Positions 56,611 through 60,010 of a stretch of 60,010 nt of DNA are shown piece by piece. Positions within the stretch are counted from its first letter, which is position 1, and each line of letters opens with the position of its first letter. The stretch is from an uncultured Lachnospiraceae bacterium (lineage in GTDB: Bacteria > Bacillota > Clostridia > Lachnospirales > Lachnospiraceae), in contig CAJTWA010000028.1 in the NCBI GenBank assembly GCA_910580195.1, forward strand, positions 1-60,010. The letters are read 5' to 3'. The notes under the pieces are model-generated. The model saw only the letters and a program-made list of their open reading frames with translations, did no database searches and was not told the origin of the DNA. Both the position numbers and the translations under genes were made by a program.

Positions 56611-58083
56611 TGAAATTTCCCTGCTGATCGTGCACAAATCTTCCACGGACAGCCCATGGATATCCCCATGCCCGGTAATCCGCGCAAAGGTTTTCAGTTC
56701 CTCTGCAGAACATTTGAAATAATTGGCTACCCGCTGGGCGGCTGCCTCCACATGGAGCCGCTCCCGCAGCTCGGGGTCTTGGGTTGCCACGCCTACGGGG
56801 CACATCCCAGTCCCGCAGATGCGGTATTGCTGGCAGGCTGCCGCAACCATGGCCGCTGATGCAACTGCCACGGCGTCTGCCCCCATTGCAATCGCTTTTG
56901 CAAAATCAGAGGATACCCGTAAGCCCCCGGTAATCACCAGCTGGATATCGGAATGTACCGCGTCCAGATATTTCCTTGCCCGGTACAACGCAAATACCGT
57001 AGGCACGCTGGTAGAATCCCGGATTATGGCCGGGGACGCCCCGGTTGCACCGCCCCTGCCGTCTATGGTAATAAAATCAGGCTCTGCAAAGACGCAGTAT
57101 TCCAAATCCCGTTCCATCCGGCCTGCAGCAATTTTTATCCCGATTGGCCGGCCTTCGCTGCGGGCGCGCAATTCATCCACAAGATGCTTTAAATCTTCTT
57201 TTGTGTCAATCCCCGGGAATTTCGAAGGGCTGATGACGTCCTGCCCCAAAGGCTTGTTGCGGATTTTTGCAATTTCCGGCGTTACCTTGCTCCCCGGCAG
57301 GTGCCCGCCCATGCCCGGCTTCGTGCCCTGCCCGATTTTGATTTCAATGGCGTCGGAGGTTTTCAGGTTTTCATCCGTGACGCTGTACTGGTTGGGTACG
57401 TACTCAAATATGTATTTATAAGCTGCTGCCTTTTCTTCCGGCAGGATTCCCCCTTCGCCGCTGCACATGGCGGTGCCTGCCATGGCGCTGCCTTTGGAAA
57501 GGGCAATCTTGGTTTCCTTGGAAAGCGCGCCGAAGGACATATGGGAAATGTAAACTGGCATTTCTAATTCCATTGGCTTTTTGGCGTGTTTGCCGATTAT
57601 GGTTTTAAGGGAAACTTCTGCGTGCTCCTCCAATGGGGGCGGGTTTAGCTGTGCGCCAAGGATGAGGATATCGTCCCAGCTAGGCATGCCCTTTTGGGTT
57701 CCCATAGCTTCAATTGCGGATTTCCCGGTGACTGCCATTTCGTGGATTTCCTTCATATAGCGGTAATTTGCGTCGGTGCGCCTTGTTTCTTTTGGGTAGT
57801 TTAAGTCCAGCCCTTCCTCCTGCGATGCTCCTGCTTGGGCGGCTTTTGCCTGGGATGCTGCCTTCTCTGGCGCTCCTGCTTGGGCGGCTGCCGTGGGAGA
57901 TTTTTCCTCACTTGGGGTTTCCTCTTGGGCGGCTGCTGTGGGGGATGCTGTGGGTTCGGTGGAGATTTGGATAAATTTTTCTACGGGCTGTTTGCATAAG
58001 GGACATTCGGTTAATTCTGAAAATGGCCTTCCTTGCTCTTTTTCATCGAAAATATATCCGCAGACGCTGCATTTGTATACCAT
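56584..58083 (-). CDS. Rubredoxin-glutamate synthase (GltB2-like) fusion
   Basis: 499 residues. The N-terminus is a rubredoxin-like domain (MVYKCSVCGYIFDEKEQG at Cys5 and Cys8, ECPLCKQPVEKFI). A low-complexity Ala/Glu/Pro linker (TASPTAAAQEETPSEE) follows. The rest is the FMN-binding glutamate-synthase central domain (SWDDILILGAQLNPPPLEE, MPVYISHMSFGALSKETKIALSKGSAM, GQGTKPGMGGHLPGSKV, EFITIDGRGGATGASPA, ITGGLRVSSDFAKAIAMGADAV) with the Cys-rich segment YRICGTGMCPVG that binds 3Fe-4S. Lacking a glutaminase domain, it probably handles ammonia or another redox reaction. AAGGAGG precedes the ATG at 58083. Confidence 0.9.
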   Translation of the reverse strand: MVYKCSVCGYIFDEKEQGRPFSELTECPLCKQPVEKFIQISTEPTASPTAAAQEETPSEEKSPTAAAQAGAPEKAASQAKAAQAGASQEEGLDLNYPKETRRTDANYRYMKEIHEMAVTGKSAIEAMGTQKGMPSWDDILILGAQLNPPPLEEHAEVSLKTIIGKHAKKPMELEMPVYISHMSFGALSKETKIALSKGSAMAGTAMCSGEGGILPEEKAAAYKYIFEYVPNQYSVTDENLKTSDAIEIKIGQGTKPGMGGHLPGSKVTPEIAKIRNKPLGQDVISPSKFPGIDTKEDLKHLVDELRARSEGRPIGIKIAAGRMERDLEYCVFAEPDFITIDGRGGATGASPAIIRDSTSVPTVFALYRARKYLDAVHSDIQLVITGGLRVSSDFAKAIAMGADAVAVASAAMVAAACQQYRICGTGMCPVGVATQDPELRERLHVEAAAQRVANYFKCSAEELKTFARITGHGDIHGLSVEDLCTISREISEFTNIPHA

Positions 58084-58267
58084 GTGTGCCTCCTTGTGTT
58101 TTTTGTATTTTCTTTGCTTTTTTTGTTTCCTATGTTGCTTGCCATGCGGGCTGGAGTGATTTGTTCCGGCGTAAAGTGAAAGTACGCCTAAGTATAATTG
58201 AATTGTAATTTTTCCAACTGCATTTGTCAAGGAGAAAAAAGAATTGGGTGGGCTGTGGGGGCGGACG

Positions 58268-58448
58268 CCGTTCTGGGCAGGAACCCCCTCCCCTGCAAAC
58301 AGGGCAACATTGCGGTGAACTAACTGCTAACTGCAACTAAGGAATTCAGGAAAGCCTTCATTCCTAAGTTTCCGTAAGCAGTGGATTTCACCTCCATTAA
58401 GGGCGCCCTTTCAGCGTTTGCAGGGGAGGGGGTTCCTGCCCAGAACGG
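58268..58448. ncRNA. Structured repeat element B, ~181 nt with 33-bp outer stem
   Basis: The arms 58268-58300 and 58416-58448 are perfectly complementary over 33 bases and differ completely in sequence from the arms of element A at 18454, apart from the shared GCAAAC/GTTTGC. The core (58302-58409) aligns with A and keeps each helix by paired changes: GGTGAA/TTCACC (A has GGCGAA/TTCGCC), AGGAAT/ATTCCT (A has AGGGAC/GTCCCT), with ACTGCT/AGCAGT and GGGC/GCCC unchanged. Nothing coding is inside. Confidence 0.7.
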
Positions 58449-58762
58449 CTGGTGGTTGGCTTTTGGGTGCATGGATGGGGGATAAAATTTTAGATGTGTG
58501 AAAAAAATTGTACCTGTTTTGTGGAAATGCGTGTACAATATAGCTTTAATGGGACAGGTTGTATGGGAATGGGAGATGGGTAGGAATTTTTATTTTGGTG
58601 TGCTGGGGAGGGGCAGCTTACGTTTCAAAACTGCCTTACTATTTTGCTATTTGGGCATTGATGGCTGAAATAGCATTTATTTTTCAAAAAACCTCTTCTA
58701 TTTGCTTGCAATACTAGCTGGTTACCGCAAAGTGGAAAACATTTACAAAGGAGAAATTCATC
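58449..58762. other. Intergenic stretch before the integrase gene
   Basis: Apart from the right flank of element B, I see only AT-rich sequence and the likely integrase promoter region. AAAGGAGAAATTCATC precedes the ATG at 58763. No gene or repeat is evident. Confidence 0.5.
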
Positions 58763-59683
58763 ATGGGCAATTTACAGGCACACTTGGAAAATTATTTGGA
58801 GTACTGCAACAGGCAAAAATGTTTGGATGAAAAAACGCTGAAAGCTTACCGGATTGATTTAAGGCAGTTTTGGGAGCAGGTTTCTGTCCCGGATGTAAAT
58901 GAAATTACGGCTGACTTGCTGGAAATGTATATTGGCGGGCTCCACCAGAGGTACAAACCGCGGACGGCAAAGCGCAAGATTGCGTCCCTGAAAGCGTTTT
59001 TCCGCTACTTGGAATATAAAGATATGATTGGCTGGAACCCTTTTAATAAAATTCAGGTGCGGTTCCGGGAACCTGCGGTGCTGCCAAAGACCATTCCCCT
59101 CCATACGGTGGAACAGTTTTTGGCAGCTATTTATCAGCAGCGGAGGACAGCACGGACGGCTTACCAGAAAAGAAATGCTTTGCGGGACGCTGCTGTGGCG
59201 GAGCTTTTATTTTCTACGGGTATGCGGATTTCGGAGCTTTGTACCTTAAAGGACAGCGATGTGAACTTGTATGATGGGACAATCCTGATTTATGGGAAAG
59301 GGGACAAGGAGCGGCGCATCCAGCTTGGAAATGCGGATGTTATCCGGATACTTGGGGAGTACCGGGAGAGTTTTTTGAAGGAAATCCAGCTGTGCCGGCA
59401 TTTTTTTGCAAATCAGGCTGGGAAGAGCCTGTCCGACCAAGCGGTGCGCAGGATGATTAACAAGTATACTTCGCTGGCTTCGATTGAACTGCATATTACG
59501 CCGCATATGTTCCGGCATACGTTTGCGACGAGTTTGCTGGAGGCGGATGTAGATATACGGTATATTCAGGAGATGTTGGGGCATAGTTCGATTAATATTA
59601 CGGAGATTTATACGCATGTGGCGGTGGGGAAACAGAGGGATATTCTTGCTGCGAAGCATCCGCGGAAGGATTTTTGTATCTAG
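58763..59683 (+). CDS. Tyrosine-type integrase, XerD-like
   Basis: 306 residues. The N-terminal core-binding domain is residues ~1-90 (LENYLEYCNRQKCLDEKTLKAYRIDL), and the catalytic domain is ~110-300. Active-site residues: Arg (STGMRISEL), Lys (IYGKGDKERRI), His-x-x-Arg (HMFRHTFATSLLE), His (LGHSSINITE) and Tyr (IYTHV). It resembles XerD and element-borne integrases. No attachment site is visible in the window. The right side of the window could be a mobile region that continues past 60010. Confidence 0.92.
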   Translation: MGNLQAHLENYLEYCNRQKCLDEKTLKAYRIDLRQFWEQVSVPDVNEITADLLEMYIGGLHQRYKPRTAKRKIASLKAFFRYLEYKDMIGWNPFNKIQVRFREPAVLPKTIPLHTVEQFLAAIYQQRRTARTAYQKRNALRDAAVAELLFSTGMRISELCTLKDSDVNLYDGTILIYGKGDKERRIQLGNADVIRILGEYRESFLKEIQLCRHFFANQAGKSLSDQAVRRMINKYTSLASIELHITPHMFRHTFATSLLEADVDIRYIQEMLGHSSINITEIYTHVAVGKQRDILAAKHPRKDFCI

Positions 59684-59703
59684 GTGGGGGGATGGAGGGT
59701 TGC

Positions 59704-59925
59704 ATGAAATACATTAAGTCCGGGAATGGAATGTTGCATGTGGTATCTAGCAGTTATTCCTTTATTGGGGCAATGATGGCTTTTGTTATGCAACCCTCTG
59801 GTATTCTAATTTCTTTCTTATATATTCTAACTGTCCTTGTTCCTAAGATTTTTCACAAAATAACATTTCGATTAAGATTATTAGAATTCAATGTAGTTTT
59901 CCTCTGTAGAATCGCAGGAAATTAG
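59704..59925 (+). CDS. Small hydrophobic protein, uncertain
   Basis: 73 residues if it starts at the ATG at 59704, which has GGAGGG 7 bases ahead; an earlier frame begins upstream in the integrase 3' end. One long hydrophobic stretch (FIGAMMAFVMQPSGILISFLYILTVLVP) would span the membrane. Family not recognised. It could be accidental. Confidence 0.35.
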   Translation: MKYIKSGNGMLHVVSSSYSFIGAMMAFVMQPSGILISFLYILTVLVPKIFHKITFRLRLLEFNVVFLCRIAGN

Positions 59926-60010
59926 ATTCTGGGAAATTAAATGTTGTTAAAAATTTTTGATGGATAATTAAAAGTTATCCGTTGGGTTTTGGGTAGAGAA
60001 TAAAAGGATA

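Noticed and set aside
1..60010. tRNA, rRNA or known riboswitch
   Set aside because: I saw no cloverleaf with T-loop signature, no rRNA segment and no recognisable aptamer consensus, including upstream of the queuosine and NAD genes.

Overview
Organism. The window looks like a flagellated, anaerobic gut Firmicute of the Lachnospiraceae type. Supporting signs are strong AAGGAGG-type ribosome binding sites, moderate GC, FeoA/FeoA/FeoB iron uptake, rubredoxin, CsrA next to a single flagellin, Maf-type flagellin glycosylation, AAA-ATPase/PD-(D/E)XK and Rpn-like nuclease genes, a Uma2 nuclease and a tandem-response-regulator hybrid kinase. This assignment is inference; there is no rRNA or tRNA gene in the window to fix it.

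Layout. 1-4600: a DUF6881-like protein, a HAD phosphatase coupled to a MATE transporter, and an AraC regulator with a duplicated leader. 4770-10073: a signalling block (hybrid sensor kinase, REC-HD-GYP protein, small alarmone synthetase). 10181-16474: a 165-bp MITE-like element, then a minus-strand run of DUF6483, a RloA-like ATPase, a RloB-like protein, a membrane alpha/beta hydrolase and a small ORF; also DUF1275 and a thioesterase. 16755-20513: an AAA-ATPase/PD-(D/E)XK protein, a structured repeat, fructosamine kinase and a Uma2 nuclease. 20692-29306: a flagellin glycosylation operon (nonulosonate synthase, a CMP-transferase/PseG fusion, pyruvyl transferase-like, Maf, a small unknown), flagellin and CsrA. 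29392-31676: a FimB-sized tyrosine recombinase and an Rpn-like nuclease bracketed by two inverted copies of a palindrome. 32065-43134: asparagine synthase, a repeat-containing unknown, a PIN toxin with a frameshifted antitoxin, a radical SAM/YhhQ pair likely for queuosine salvage, an altered Fic protein, NadA, an aminotransferase, rubredoxin, an Rrf2 regulator and a cupin. 43266-48900: DUF2325, TetR, flavodoxin, FeoB/FeoA/FeoA and a DtxR-family regulator. 49126-58083: a large surface beta-helix protein, a 7TM hybrid kinase, an EAL phosphodiesterase and a rubredoxin-glutamate synthase fusion. 58763-end: an XerD-like integrase and a small ORF.

How it works together. The flagellar block is coherent: a Thr/Ser/Met-repeat flagellin is the plausible acceptor for a nonulosonic acid activated by the CMP-transferase and attached by Maf, and CsrA probably controls flagellin translation. 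Three cyclic-nucleotide or alarmone proteins (HD-GYP, EAL, SAS) and two hybrid kinases give a signalling layer. The Fe genes share a GTTAG-N6-CTAAC operator with the DUF2325 gene, which predicts a small DtxR-family metal regulon.

Most unusual. (1) Two distant ~190-nt elements (18454-18633, 58268-58448) share a conserved core with compensatory base changes inside perfectly paired arms of unrelated sequence, which indicates a structured RNA or a single-stranded-DNA mobile element. (2) At a dozen gene termini, 35-90 bp of the gene end or start is tandemly duplicated into the intergenic region, in some cases duplicating the ribosome binding site and start codon. (3) Several dispersed palindromic element families recur, one of which supplies the last codons of the EAL gene.
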